This document shows positions 17,875-27,010 of a DNA stretch of 64,000 nucleotides, piece after piece (position 1 is the stretch's first letter; each line of letters starts with the position of its first letter). Made by a program: the position numbers and the translations under genes. Origin of the DNA: Gammaproteobacteria bacterium (lineage in GTDB: Bacteria > Pseudomonadota > Gammaproteobacteria > Pseudomonadales > Azotimanducaceae); the NCBI GenBank assembly GCA_026706935.1, contig JAPOXV010000026.1, forward strand, positions 525,721-589,720, read 5' to 3'. Under the pieces are notes generated by a model. That model was not told the origin of the DNA. It did no database searches and saw only the letters and a program-made list of their open reading frames with translations.

Positions 17875-18522
17875 TTAGTACAGCCCTTGAATGTAGTTTG
17901 CGACAGCTTCGATTTCGTTGTCGGTCAGACGAGCGGCAATATCGCGCATCATGCCGCTAACGTACTCGTCGCTGGTACGTTCTTCCTCGCGATAACTCTT
18001 GAGTTGAGCGATAGTGTAACCAATTGGTTGCCCTGAGATTCGCGGGAAGCCAGCGAGCGTGTTGCCATTTCCATTTGGGGCATGGCAAGCAGTACACGCC
18101 GCTACGTTTTTATCCAGGATACCACCGCGATAAATACGTTCACCAAGCTCGAGATTTTCCGGAGAAGCTTGACCGATTTTCCCGGGTTGCGAGGCATAGA
18201 AAGCTGCGATGTCCTTCAAATCCTGATCCGTCATCGAATCAAGCTGTCCGGCCATCAATGGGATATCGCGTTCACCATCTCGCATTTGACGCATTTGGGT
18301 CTCGAGGTACTTTGCGTTCTGTCCACCAATGTGTGGGTAGTCAGGAATGGTCGATGTACCATCGTTTCCATGACACGCGACGCATGCCGTTGCTTTGCCT
18401 TCCCCAGCTGCAGGGTTCCCTGCTTCTTCACCAAGGATAGGTTGTGTGAAACCAATCCAACCGAGGCTGAGGATACAGAAAACGCGAAAGATCAGTGCTT
18501 TTGACAGGCAGTAACGACCCAT
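17875..18522 (-). CDS. Cytochrome c4 (dihaem)
   Basis: 215 residues with an N-terminal hydrophobic signal. Two tandem class I cytochrome domains carry CVACH (47-51) and CTACH (143-147), each followed by its distal methionine region (IPLMAGQ; YVSGMMRD). Cytochrome c4 is a periplasmic electron carrier to terminal oxidases. A good ribosome-binding site (GGAG) precedes the ATG. It is 44 bp upstream of dsbA and divergent from engB, with 61 bp between the two starts. Confidence 0.95.
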   Translation of the reverse strand: MGRYCLSKALIFRVFCILSLGWIGFTQPILGEEAGNPAAGEGKATACVACHGNDGTSTIPDYPHIGGQNAKYLETQMRQMRDGERDIPLMAGQLDSMTDQDLKDIAAFYASQPGKIGQASPENLELGERIYRGGILDKNVAACTACHAPNGNGNTLAGFPRISGQPIGYTIAQLKSYREEERTSDEYVSGMMRDIAARLTDNEIEAVANYIQGLY

Positions 18523-18583
18523 AAAATCTCCGTCAGCGTCGTTACGCCAACCGTCTCAGGGGGTAAAACGCGCGAAATTATAT

Positions 18584-19204
18584 GTGTCGATTTCACCTGC
18601 GAATCCCCCAGAAATGACCGAGTTTCCAACGCTATCGGCCGAGTTTATCGGTAGTGCAGCTCGTCTTTCGCAGTGTCCCCAAGACGATCTTGTTGAGGTC
18701 GCTTTTGTTGGCAGATCAAATGCGGGAAAGTCGAGTACGTTGAACCGTGTGGCCGCTAACAAGCGGCTTGCTCGTGTGAGTAAAACGCCTGGTCGAACCA
18801 GATTAATCAATCTTTTTGAGACCTCTTGGGGGTTTCGCATTGTTGACCTGCCTGGCTATGGCTATGCGAAAGCGAGCCAGAAAGAAAGAGCTACTTGGAA
18901 CGCAGCCGTAGACGAATACCTCGAGCAACGAGCAAATTTACGAGGTTTGGTCTTAGTGATGGATGCGCGACACCCATTGAAACCTTTTGACCAAAGAATG
19001 CTCGAGTGGGCGAGTGAGCGAGTCCTGAACGTGCTTGTACTGCTTAACAAGGCGGACAAGCTAAAACGTAATGCACAAATACGAACGGTCGCGGAGACTA
19101 AACGTCATGTCGTTGGATACGAATCGGTGACTGTGCAGCTCTTCTCGGCGACGTCAGGATTGGGTTCAGACGAACTTACAGAATGGTTGAGAGATTTCGT
19201 GTAG
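18584..19204 (+). CDS. engB: Ribosome biogenesis GTP-binding protein EngB (YihA/YsxC)
   Basis: 206 residues from a GTG start; a second possible start is the ATG at 18614. It is a TrmE-Era-EngA-EngB-type GTPase for large-subunit ribosome assembly. The G motifs are visible: P-loop GRSNAGKSS (residues 43-51), switch I region with KTPGRT, G3 as DLPGYGYAKAS, and G4 as LNKADKLK. It converges with polA (79 bp between the stops) and diverges from cytochrome c4. Confidence 0.96.
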   Translation: MSISPANPPEMTEFPTLSAEFIGSAARLSQCPQDDLVEVAFVGRSNAGKSSTLNRVAANKRLARVSKTPGRTRLINLFETSWGFRIVDLPGYGYAKASQKERATWNAAVDEYLEQRANLRGLVLVMDARHPLKPFDQRMLEWASERVLNVLVLLNKADKLKRNAQIRTVAETKRHVVGYESVTVQLFSATSGLGSDELTEWLRDFV

Positions 19205-19283
19205 CTTGTTGCGATTCACTACTCGCACGGCGCAGATAACGGAGCTAGCCGACGGAATCGACGACGACACGCCAGAACTCAGA

Positions 19284-21983
19284 CTAGTGAGCTGCAGACC
19301 AGTTCTGTGCCACACCCAGATCGACTTCTAAGGGCACGGCGAGATCGACTGCCGTACGCATGAGCGCCGGAATTCGTTCTTTCGCTTCCTCTAAATCGGC
19401 TTCTGCTACTTCAAATACAAGCTCGTCGTGAACCTGCAAGATCATCTCGATATCTAGCTCTGACGCGTTTAGCCACTCACCAACGCAGATCGTGGCTTTT
19501 TTGATGATGTCTGCAGCGCTACCTTGTACAGGCGCATTGATCGCCAACCGTTCTGCGGCTTGGCGAACCATCGGGTTACGTGCGTTGATATCACGAAGGT
19601 AAATCCGTCGACCGTAAATCGTTTCCACAAAGCCGTGTTGTTTGCCCTGTTCTTTCGTAGCTTGAACGTAGTCTTGAACGTTTGGATAACGATTGAAATA
19701 CGCGTCGATGTACTCCTTCGCTTGATATTGCGGAATCTCTAGATTGCGTGCCAAACCAAACGCCGACATCCCGTACATCAAACCGAAATTGATAGCTTTT
19801 GCACTGCGTCGTTGATCTTCGGTAACAGCATCCAGCGTAATTCCAAATACTTCTGCGGCTGTCGCCTGATGGATATCGACACGGTTCATGAATGCTTCAG
19901 TGAGACCTGGATCGTCAGTTAGATGTGCCATGACCCGAAGTTCAATTTGTGAATAGTCCGCCGTGAGTAGCAGGTGTTCAGACGGTGCAACGAACGCTTC
20001 GCGGACTCGTCGTCCGTCAGCGGTGCGTATCGGGATGTTCTGGAGATTCGGGTTCACCGAAGCGAGCCGTCCCGTAGAAGCATTGGCTTGTGAATACGAG
20101 GTATGAATGCGCTTTGTCGTGGGGTTGATTTCTCTAGACAGACCGGCTATGTAGGTCGAAATCAGCTTTGTCGTTGCGCGATAGTCGAGGATGACCTGTG
20201 GTAATTCGTGATTCTCTGTCAGTCCGCTAAGCACTTCTTCCTTAGTGGATCGACTGCCACTTTTTGATGCACGGGGTGCTGGTAACAGCAGTTCGTCGTA
20301 CAGTACGACCTCTAGCTGTTTAGGAGAACCGAGATTGAATTCGTGGCCTGCTAGTTCATATGCGCGATCGACCAACGAGTCTTTGCGTGCCTCAAGTTCG
20401 CTTCGCAGTGACTCTAAGACATCGGGATCGACGAGGGTTCCATGGTGTTCCATGTCCCAAAGAAATGGTTCGAGTGGAATCTCGACATCGTCATAGATGG
20501 ATCGTAAAGTCTCGATCTCGTCTAATCTCGTACTCATTTCCTTGTAGAGCGCATCAATGGTGATGACTTGCTCACTCGCGTACTGTCTTACTGCAATTGG
20601 ATCTGCAGCGTCGAAACTAATGCGTTTAGCGCCAGAACCAAGCAAGTCGGTTGAATCTTTGATCGTGCGATCAAGAACGGTTCCGGCGATACCTTTTAGA
20701 CGATGCTCACCGTGGCCGATGCTGTTCAGTACATACGACATTAGCATGATGTCATGAACGGTCGTTTGTACGTTAATCCCGAGACCTTGAAGGGTATGAC
20801 GAAGCGATTTGATGTCGTGTGTAACAAGCGTCAGATTTGTGCTTTCGAATACATCGCGAAGTTTCGACAAGGCTTCGTCCGCCGCCAAGCCCGGCTCTGT
20901 CAATGACGCTCCACAAGGGACGTAGCAGACTCGATCGCTTCCAATGCTTAGGCTCAATCCGTGTAGCGTGTGATCTAACGTCGTGTGCCTTGACGTTACT
21001 GCGAAAACGGCGAACGTACCGGCAGCTGAAATTTGATCAACGACGTCGTCTAACTGCTGGTTGGTCGTCAGCACGTCGACTTCAGTCTCAGATACCGAAG
21101 GTTCGGGGGTCGGTTCGGTTACACCAGCATCTTCATTGAATTGGTCTCTCAATTGCCGGAATTCATACTTTTGGCAAAGCTCGAGCAATTCAGGCAAATT
21201 CATGGGTTGATGTTCGAGGTTGTCGATTGTGTGCTCCATGTCAACGTCGCACTTAATCGTTGCGAGTTCTTGAGCCAACGGTAACTGATCTAGATGAGCA
21301 CGTAGTTTCTCTCCGACCTTACCTTTAACATCGTCCGATGTAGCGATGATGGTCGCAAGGTCACCGTGAGTCTGCAACCATTTCGCGGCGGTCTTCTTCC
21401 CAACACCAGGAATGCCTGGAATGTTGTCAACTTTGTCGCCCATCAGCGCTAGGTAGTCAATGATCTGTTGGGGTTTGACCTCGAATTTCTCTTCGACCCC
21501 CTCCGGATCTAGCGTGTTATCGCTCATCGTGTCCTGTAAATGGACGTGTTCCGTCACGAGCTGAGCTAAATCTTTGTCAGAGCTTGAAATTAATGTGTCG
21601 CGCTTAGCGGTAGTCGCTTGCGTTGCGAGCGTGCCGATCACGTCGTCTGCTTCTACGTCTGCGACTTCGAGTCGAGGCAATCCCATTGCGTCTACGAATT
21701 CGTACACGGGGCCGAATTGCACTAACAGGTCGTCTTCGATAGGTGGACGATTTGCCTTGTATTCAGGAAATATCGTGTCGCGAAACGTCTTTCCTGGACC
21801 ATCAAACACGACAACGACCGTCCCAGTCGGGTATTCGCGAACCAGTTTCCGAAGCATCATGACGACACCACGGATCGCATGCGTGGGAAAGCCACGGCTG
21901 GTACGCATCTCCGGGAGCGCGTTATAAGCACGAAATAGGTACTGCGTACCGTCCACTAGAATTAAAGGGTTCTCTAGGTTCAT
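19284..21983 (-). CDS. polA: DNA polymerase I with degenerate 3'-5' exonuclease motifs
   Basis: 899 residues, close to the usual 900-930. The N-terminal 5' nuclease domain (1 to about 290) has the normal acidic motifs (VVFDGPGKTFR, VEADDVIGT, SSDKDLAQL, GDKVDNIPG). The polymerase domain is intact: DYSQIELR (676-683), RRSAKAINFGLMYG (about 725-738) and VHDE (851-854). The middle proofreading domain lacks the catalytic acids: the DxE block is FAVFAVTSR (about 324-332), the NLKYD block is HDIKSLRH, and the YAAEDADVT block is YASEQVITI. It should therefore replicate and repair gaps without Pol I proofreading, as in Taq-type enzymes. Its start abuts the divergent DUF2782 gene. Confidence 0.96.
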   Translation of the reverse strand: MNLENPLILVDGTQYLFRAYNALPEMRTSRGFPTHAIRGVVMMLRKLVREYPTGTVVVVFDGPGKTFRDTIFPEYKANRPPIEDDLLVQFGPVYEFVDAMGLPRLEVADVEADDVIGTLATQATTAKRDTLISSSDKDLAQLVTEHVHLQDTMSDNTLDPEGVEEKFEVKPQQIIDYLALMGDKVDNIPGIPGVGKKTAAKWLQTHGDLATIIATSDDVKGKVGEKLRAHLDQLPLAQELATIKCDVDMEHTIDNLEHQPMNLPELLELCQKYEFRQLRDQFNEDAGVTEPTPEPSVSETEVDVLTTNQQLDDVVDQISAAGTFAVFAVTSRHTTLDHTLHGLSLSIGSDRVCYVPCGASLTEPGLAADEALSKLRDVFESTNLTLVTHDIKSLRHTLQGLGINVQTTVHDIMLMSYVLNSIGHGEHRLKGIAGTVLDRTIKDSTDLLGSGAKRISFDAADPIAVRQYASEQVITIDALYKEMSTRLDEIETLRSIYDDVEIPLEPFLWDMEHHGTLVDPDVLESLRSELEARKDSLVDRAYELAGHEFNLGSPKQLEVVLYDELLLPAPRASKSGSRSTKEEVLSGLTENHELPQVILDYRATTKLISTYIAGLSREINPTTKRIHTSYSQANASTGRLASVNPNLQNIPIRTADGRRVREAFVAPSEHLLLTADYSQIELRVMAHLTDDPGLTEAFMNRVDIHQATAAEVFGITLDAVTEDQRRSAKAINFGLMYGMSAFGLARNLEIPQYQAKEYIDAYFNRYPNVQDYVQATKEQGKQHGFVETIYGRRIYLRDINARNPMVRQAAERLAINAPVQGSAADIIKKATICVGEWLNASELDIEMILQVHDELVFEVAEADLEEAKERIPALMRTAVDLAVPLEVDLGVAQNWSAAH

Positions 21984-22319
21984 GTGTCGCTAGTTCCTAT
22001 GTCGGGTATTGCGAACTGGATCGATAAGCGTTGGCTTGGCGCATTCGTGACGTTGGCTGTCATGTGGACGCCGGTCGCGGCACAGGATGACACCAACACC
22101 GCACCTTCGCGAAATCAGCGGGGTCCCGATGTTGTTCTCCGAGAAACGCCCGAACGCACGATCTACGAATACCGCCAAAACGGTCAATTAACAATGATAA
22201 AAGTCGTGCCTAAGAAGGGTAAACCATATTTTTTAGTTCCTGTCGACCGCACGGAAAACTACGGTGAACTCGATCGCGCGAAGCGACTAAAGCCTCAGTG
22301 GGTGATTAAGGCTTTTTAA
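21984..22319 (+). CDS. DUF2782 family protein
   Basis: 111 residues if the GTG at 21984 is used; the ATG at 21999 gives a neater signal peptide (MSGIANWIDKRWLGAFVTLAVMWTPVAAQ) and is preferable. After the signal comes the DUF2782 core: RTIYEYRQNGQLTMIKVVPKK and KPYFLVPVD. This small exported protein sits between polA and thrB in Pseudomonas and relatives, as here. Its role is unknown. The start is divergent from polA with essentially no spacer, so its promoter must lie inside the polA coding region. thrB follows 9 bp downstream. Confidence 0.88.
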   Translation: MSLVPMSGIANWIDKRWLGAFVTLAVMWTPVAAQDDTNTAPSRNQRGPDVVLRETPERTIYEYRQNGQLTMIKVVPKKGKPYFLVPVDRTENYGELDRAKRLKPQWVIKAF

Positions 22320-22328
22320 AACGTATAC

Positions 22329-23315
22329 ATGGCGGTCATTACCCATCTCAGCGCGGACGATATTGCACATGCGCTTTCGGAGTACGCCGTCGGCACCCTC
22401 GATGGCTTCAAAGCTGCTTCAGAAGGCATCGAAAACACGAACTACATCGTGCGTACGTGTCAAGAAGACGGTAAGACGGCGGAATATGTACTTACATTAA
22501 TCGAGGAAGCGAACGGCTCAGAATCCAACCTGGATACGGTGGTGACGATTCTCGATACGTGCGTCGCTGCAGGATTACCGGTTCCCCATGTCATTAGAAC
22601 AGTAAGTGGTGCATCGGAAACTAGGCTGTTAGATAAACAAGCATTACTCTGCAGCAAATTGGAAGGAATGCATGTAGTCAATCCGGTTCGTTCGCAATGT
22701 GCGGCGATTGGTCGATTCTTGGCGAGATTTCATGCTGCAACAGCCCCATTGCAAGAAGATGTTGCACCCTACGTACGTGATAGCAACTGGCTGACTTCAA
22801 AGACGGATACGGTCAAATTCGATGTTTCATTACTTGATCGGGCGGATCTCGAAGCGACGCTTCAAACGGTCGTTGACCTCCTATCCCGTACCGATGTCGC
22901 AACTCTACCGCAGTCCGTGATTCATGCCGACCTATTTCTCGACAATGCACTTTTTAACACGTACGGACTGACGGGTATCCTAGATTTTCACCAAGCGGGA
23001 TGCGGGTACTGCGTATACGACTTGGCGGTCGCGATTAACGACTGGTGCCGAAACGGCGATTTGATAGATCGGGAGCGCGCAATCGAGTTGCTCCGTGGTT
23101 ACTCGTCTGTTCGCTCCATTACTCAAGCTGAGCTATGGTTTTTACCTACGTTTCTGCTCTACGCTGCATTAACGTTCTGGTTGTCGCGCCTAATAACGCA
23201 CGTACGTACGGATTTACCAGCTCATTACCCGATGCGAGATCCCAACGAGCTTAAGGATCTAGCGAAACGGCACACACGCTCGCCGTTTAGTGTCGTGCGC
23301 GAAAGTTTGCTCTAG
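22329..23315 (+). CDS. thrB: Homoserine kinase (aminoglycoside phosphotransferase-like ThrB)
   Basis: 328 residues of the APH-fold homoserine kinase found in pseudomonads and other proteobacteria, distinct from the GHMP-type ThrB of E. coli. It phosphorylates L-homoserine for threonine synthesis. Visible are the N-terminal GFKAASEGIENTNYIV loop and the catalytic IHADLFLDNAL (His199, Asp201), followed by the metal-binding DFHQAG. Synteny with polA and DUF2782 supports the assignment. The last 4 bp overlap the convergent egtD stop. Confidence 0.94.
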   Translation: MAVITHLSADDIAHALSEYAVGTLDGFKAASEGIENTNYIVRTCQEDGKTAEYVLTLIEEANGSESNLDTVVTILDTCVAAGLPVPHVIRTVSGASETRLLDKQALLCSKLEGMHVVNPVRSQCAAIGRFLARFHAATAPLQEDVAPYVRDSNWLTSKTDTVKFDVSLLDRADLEATLQTVVDLLSRTDVATLPQSVIHADLFLDNALFNTYGLTGILDFHQAGCGYCVYDLAVAINDWCRNGDLIDRERAIELLRGYSSVRSITQAELWFLPTFLLYAALTFWLSRLITHVRTDLPAHYPMRDPNELKDLAKRHTRSPFSVVRESLL

Positions 23316-24295
23316 TTATGGCTCAACGCCGTAGACTCAGGTACGCGCAGTAACACGACATAGAACCAAGCCTGACTGTCTTCCCAGTGCGTTACAAACG
23401 ACATGCCGGATCGACGTGCGAGCTCTCGAACCTCCGTTAATGAATATTTGTATGAGTTCTCGGTGTGGATCGATTCGTTGCGCGTCAAATCGAACGTTTC
23501 ACCATCCAAGCTCACGGTTTGCGCAGTCTTGCTAACCAAGTGCATCTCAATACGGCCTCGGGATTCGTCATAGAAAGCGCGGTGTTCGAATTTAGATTGG
23601 TCGAAGTCTGTGCCTATGGTCTCATTCAAATGGTTCAGAAGGTTTAAGTTGAACGATGCAGTGACACCTTGGGCGTCGTTGTACGCTGGTTCAACGATGG
23701 CTCTGGATTTGCGACTATCGAAGCCGATAATGCAATAACCGCCGGGCCCGATGTCCGTTCCGATACTCGATAAGAATCTGAGAGCATCTTCCCGTTCGAA
23801 GTTTCCGATGCTTGAGCCTGGAAAGAACCCGCACCTTGGCGCGCCATCAATTACGTCCGGTAATTCCACACCTTGCGTGTAATCAGCACATGTTGGATAA
23901 ACGTGCAGCTTATCGAAATCGTCATGAATTGAACGAGCGGACTGATTTAGATGTTCACGTGATATGTCAACTGGTACGTAATACCGAGGATTAATCGCGT
24001 TAATCAGCGCTCGGACTTTCCGACTGGAACCACTTCCATATTCAATCAGGCAACACGATTCGTCGATGATGTGGGACAGTTTTTCCTTGTTTTCATCTAG
24101 GATGCTGATCTCAGTTCGCGTTAAGTAGTACTCCGGTAGTTGCGTAATCTGATCGAATAGTACCGAACCATGGGCGTCGTAGAAGTACTTCGGTGAGATG
24201 CGTTTGGGGGTTGCCCGTAGACCTTGCTTGATCTCATCGACCACGTTAGGTAATTTTGGGTTTTGGTCAAAGAATTGATAGCGTTCAGACGTCAA
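23312..24295 (-). CDS. egtD: L-histidine N(alpha)-methyltransferase EgtD
   Basis: 327 residues of the DUF2260/EgtD methyltransferase family, which trimethylates histidine to hercynine with SAM. Characteristic blocks are RISPKYFYDAHGSVLFDQIT, LPEYYLTRTEI, the SAM-binding LIEYGSGSSRKVR, and FFPGSSIGNF. Its start overlaps the end of egtB by 11 bp, so the two ergothioneine genes form an operon. No egtA, egtC or egtE is here, which fits the shorter routes of many proteobacteria. Confidence 0.95.
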   Translation of the reverse strand: MTSERYQFFDQNPKLPNVVDEIKQGLRATPKRISPKYFYDAHGSVLFDQITQLPEYYLTRTEISILDENKEKLSHIIDESCCLIEYGSGSSRKVRALINAINPRYYVPVDISREHLNQSARSIHDDFDKLHVYPTCADYTQGVELPDVIDGAPRCGFFPGSSIGNFEREDALRFLSSIGTDIGPGGYCIIGFDSRKSRAIVEPAYNDAQGVTASFNLNLLNHLNETIGTDFDQSKFEHRAFYDESRGRIEMHLVSKTAQTVSLDGETFDLTRNESIHTENSYKYSLTEVRELARRSGMSFVTHWEDSQAWFYVVLLRVPESTALSHN

Positions 24296-25529
24296 GGTTT
24301 CGTCCTAGTCTAATGCCGGTGAACTGCCAGCGATCTTTGCTGTAGAAAAAGTTCCTATACGAGTTGCGGTAGTGACTGAGGGGCGTTGCACATGAGCCAC
24401 CTCGCAGCACATATTGATTGGCCATAAATTTACCGTTGTACTCTCCAAGTGTGCCTTCAAGAGGCTGATAGCCAGGATAAGGAGCGTAGCTCGATGACGT
24501 CCATTCCCAGCAATCTCCACTGAATGTCTGCGATTGCGGTTGTGGATGAAAATTCGCGTCATCGGCGAACGTTCCGCGCTCTAGATTTTTTGTTGATTGA
24601 GAGGTTGCTTCCCACTCGAATTCGGTAGGTAGTCGCGCGTTCGCCCACCGTGCATATGCATCTGCTTCGTAGTAACTGACGTGGCAAACAGGGATATCGG
24701 CGTCGACTGGCGCAACGCCGTGAAGCGTGTACTCAAACCACTGTCCATCTTGCTGGAACCAGTATTCCGGAGCTCGCCAGTCGCGAGTGATTTTCTCAGC
24801 CCAACCATCAGAGAGCCAAAGTGACACCGTTTCGTAGCCGCCATCACTGATAAATTCCAGATATTCGCCATTAGTAACCAGACGATCGGCAATTTCGTAT
24901 GGCGCAAGCCATACCGCGTGGCGTGGCAGTTCATTATCGAAACAAAAAGGATTTTGATCGAGTTCGGCGCCAATATTCACCATTTCGCCTCCGTCGTTGA
25001 TGAAAGCTGTCCGATCGGCGCTTTTTCGCCTCTGATCGTGCGTTTTCTCTAGATAAACCGGTCGAATGGGATTACGACCAAGATTGCATTTAAGGTCGGT
25101 GACTAACAGTTCTTGATGTTGCTGCTCGTGATGTACGCCGAGTTCAATTCGCCGCACCCACTCATCTTCTGGCGAAGTTCGTAACAGTTGCCGGAGCGCA
25201 TCGTCGACGTGTTCACGATATTCGTAGACTTCAGAAACTAGTGGTCGAGAGAGTAACCCGCGCTCAGGACGCGGATGGCGAGTGCCGACACCTTCGTAAT
25301 AGGAGTTGAAGAGATACTCGTATGCTGGATGAAACGCCTTGTATTTCGGCACGGCCTGTTTCAGTACGAACGTCTCGAAAAACCATGTCGTGTGAGCCAA
25401 ATGCCATTTCGGTGGACTCGCGTCCACCATCGGCTGGATACAGTAGTCTTCTGTTTCTAGCGGCTCGCAGAGACGTTCAGTCTGCTTACGAACGCGCTCT
25501 AATTGCGCTAGCGCGCTCGAGCAACCCAA
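24285..25529 (-). CDS. egtB: Ergothioneine biosynthesis sulfoxide synthase EgtB
   Basis: 414 residues from a TTG start. The N-terminal DinB-like domain holds the iron ligands: a His in KWHLAHTTWF (near 43-46) and HEQQHQE (His134, His138, Glu140). The C-terminal half (from about 190) is the FGE-sulfatase fold with WEWTSSSYAPYPGY and NQYVLRGGSC. The enzyme joins hercynine with a thiol (gamma-glutamylcysteine or cysteine) in an O2-dependent step. Overlap with egtD and the same strand make an operon. The FGE fold here is not evidence for sulfatase maturation. Confidence 0.94.
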   Translation of the reverse strand: MGCSSALAQLERVRKQTERLCEPLETEDYCIQPMVDASPPKWHLAHTTWFFETFVLKQAVPKYKAFHPAYEYLFNSYYEGVGTRHPRPERGLLSRPLVSEVYEYREHVDDALRQLLRTSPEDEWVRRIELGVHHEQQHQELLVTDLKCNLGRNPIRPVYLEKTHDQRRKSADRTAFINDGGEMVNIGAELDQNPFCFDNELPRHAVWLAPYEIADRLVTNGEYLEFISDGGYETVSLWLSDGWAEKITRDWRAPEYWFQQDGQWFEYTLHGVAPVDADIPVCHVSYYEADAYARWANARLPTEFEWEATSQSTKNLERGTFADDANFHPQPQSQTFSGDCWEWTSSSYAPYPGYQPLEGTLGEYNGKFMANQYVLRGGSCATPLSHYRNSYRNFFYSKDRWQFTGIRLGRNLDV

Positions 25530-25729
25530 TATCTACGCGGTTTGTAAACCTGTCGCAATAATAGCTAGAGGATGTGGCAGCAATACTGTCAATGTTGTTT
25601 TTACAAATAGATATTGTGAGATAGCCAATCGACCTTGTAAGAGAAATCGACCCCTATACACAAGGTCGTAACGAACCAGTCGATCCCCCGAAGAACCTAA
25701 CGGGGCGGTTTCGCCATCTAGGACCAAGC
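25530..25729. promoter_or_regulatory. Divergent region between egtB and the Nramp-like transporter
   Basis: 200 bp between divergent genes. The AT-rich part (25571-25622) could hold promoters in both directions, though no clear consensus is seen. From 25625 rightward the sequence is open in frame with the transporter and reads like its conserved N-terminus, so the true noncoding gap is probably only about 100-115 bp. Confidence 0.4.
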
Positions 25730-27010
25730 GTGATCGTGTCGGGATCGATTGTGGGCTCAGGCGAAATCCTACTAACCTCAGGACTTGGCGCTGCGGCAGG
25801 ATTCACACTACTTTGGTGGGTGCTCGTGTCGTGCTGGAGCAAGTCGATTGTGCAAGCCGAAATTACTCGGTATTGCATCTCGACCGGCGATACTTATATG
25901 CGAGCGTTGAATCGCTTACCTGGCAAGATCAAGGGACCGAAAGGTCCCGTCGGGTGGCCTGTGTGGTTAGCGGTCATTTCGTTCTTCCCTGGCATCTTCG
26001 GCTTAGGCGGCATTGTGGGGGGAGCCGGACAAGGGTTGGCGCTCATGTTCGATGGACTGAATCCGGTCTTAGCGACTGGGATCGTAACGGTGGGAGCGAT
26101 TGGAATCCTAGCGACGGGCTCATACCCCTATCTCGAGCGGATCATGCTGGGTCTGGTCATGAGTTTCACCGTTATCACGCTCTTTAGTAGCGGTGTTATG
26201 CAGACCACGGAATTCCAGATGACGCTGGACGACTTAGCCGAAGGATTTAGGTTCCATTTCCCGTTGGCGGTCGCTGCGCTCGCAATTGCGATGTACGGTT
26301 ATACGGGTGTAAACGGAGGCGAAATCGCTGCGTACACCTATTGGTGCGTTGAAAAAGGTTATCCCAAGTACATCGGTGCTGACCCCTCAGACCCACGATG
26401 GGTAGAGCGCGCAAAAGGTTGGATCAAGGTACTCCATGCGGACGTGTGGCTGACCTTGTTCATACTCACTTTGGCGACGGTTCCTTTCTATTTACTCGGC
26501 GCAGGGGTTCTTCATGCAACCGGTGCAAGACCGGAAGGGCTCGAGACGATTGAAGTCCTTGCCGGTATGTTCACGGGCACACTTGGTGGGTGGTCGGTTC
26601 TGCTTTTTGCAGTAGGTGCGTTCTGCATCCTGTTTTCTACGACGCTTTCAGGTGTTGGTGCAGGTGGTCGTGTATTTCCAGATTACATCGTGGAGTTTGG
26701 TTTTATTAGCCGCACGAAGATACATCGTCGGCAATGGACTCGCGGCTATGTGATCGTAATTCCGATTATTGCGTTCTTTCTAGATTTGGGATTCCAAAAT
26801 CCTGTCATCTTGGTCATGATTTCTGCGTCGTTTGCAGCGATCACGTTACCAATTCAAAGTGGTGCGACACTCTGGCTGCAAAAACGTCATATGGATCAGC
26901 GGATCAAGCCGCACTGGATCCTGAAATCAGCGTTGTGGGCGACGTTTGTATTTCAGTTATTGATGTCGCTCTTTGTGATCTGGTTTACGTTCCAGAATCT
27001 CTTCAACTGA
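25730..27010 (+). CDS. Nramp-family divalent metal (or related) transporter, start uncertain
   Basis: 426 residues from the GTG at 25730, with about eleven hydrophobic segments. The first one contains the Nramp-like helix VSGSIVGSGEILLTSGLGAAAGFTLLWW, and helix 6 has the typical unwound region AIAMYGYTGVNGGE. It should move divalent metals by proton coupling, though this branch (with the long loop near residues 215-240, YPKYIGADPSDPRW) is not the classical MntH and its substrate is uncertain. The GTG lies inside the first membrane helix. The frame is open upstream to 25625 and reads RFRHLGPS just before it, as expected for the family, but contains no ATG, GTG, TTG or CTG. The ATC at 25646 (followed by DPYTQG) is a possible non-standard start. 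Confidence 0.85.
   Translation: MIVSGSIVGSGEILLTSGLGAAAGFTLLWWVLVSCWSKSIVQAEITRYCISTGDTYMRALNRLPGKIKGPKGPVGWPVWLAVISFFPGIFGLGGIVGGAGQGLALMFDGLNPVLATGIVTVGAIGILATGSYPYLERIMLGLVMSFTVITLFSSGVMQTTEFQMTLDDLAEGFRFHFPLAVAALAIAMYGYTGVNGGEIAAYTYWCVEKGYPKYIGADPSDPRWVERAKGWIKVLHADVWLTLFILTLATVPFYLLGAGVLHATGARPEGLETIEVLAGMFTGTLGGWSVLLFAVGAFCILFSTTLSGVGAGGRVFPDYIVEFGFISRTKIHRRQWTRGYVIVIPIIAFFLDLGFQNPVILVMISASFAAITLPIQSGATLWLQKRHMDQRIKPHWILKSALWATFVFQLLMSLFVIWFTFQNLFN

Noticed and set aside
19205-19283. Spot 42-like small RNA between polA and engB
   Set aside because: In enterobacteria an sRNA lies here, but this gap is only 79 bp and shows no strong hairpin with a T-run.
24285-25529. FGE-sulfatase domain in EgtB as a sulfatase-maturing enzyme
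   Set aside because: The N-terminal iron site (HEQQHQE) and the overlap with egtD show this is ergothioneine synthase; the FGE fold is shared but the function differs.
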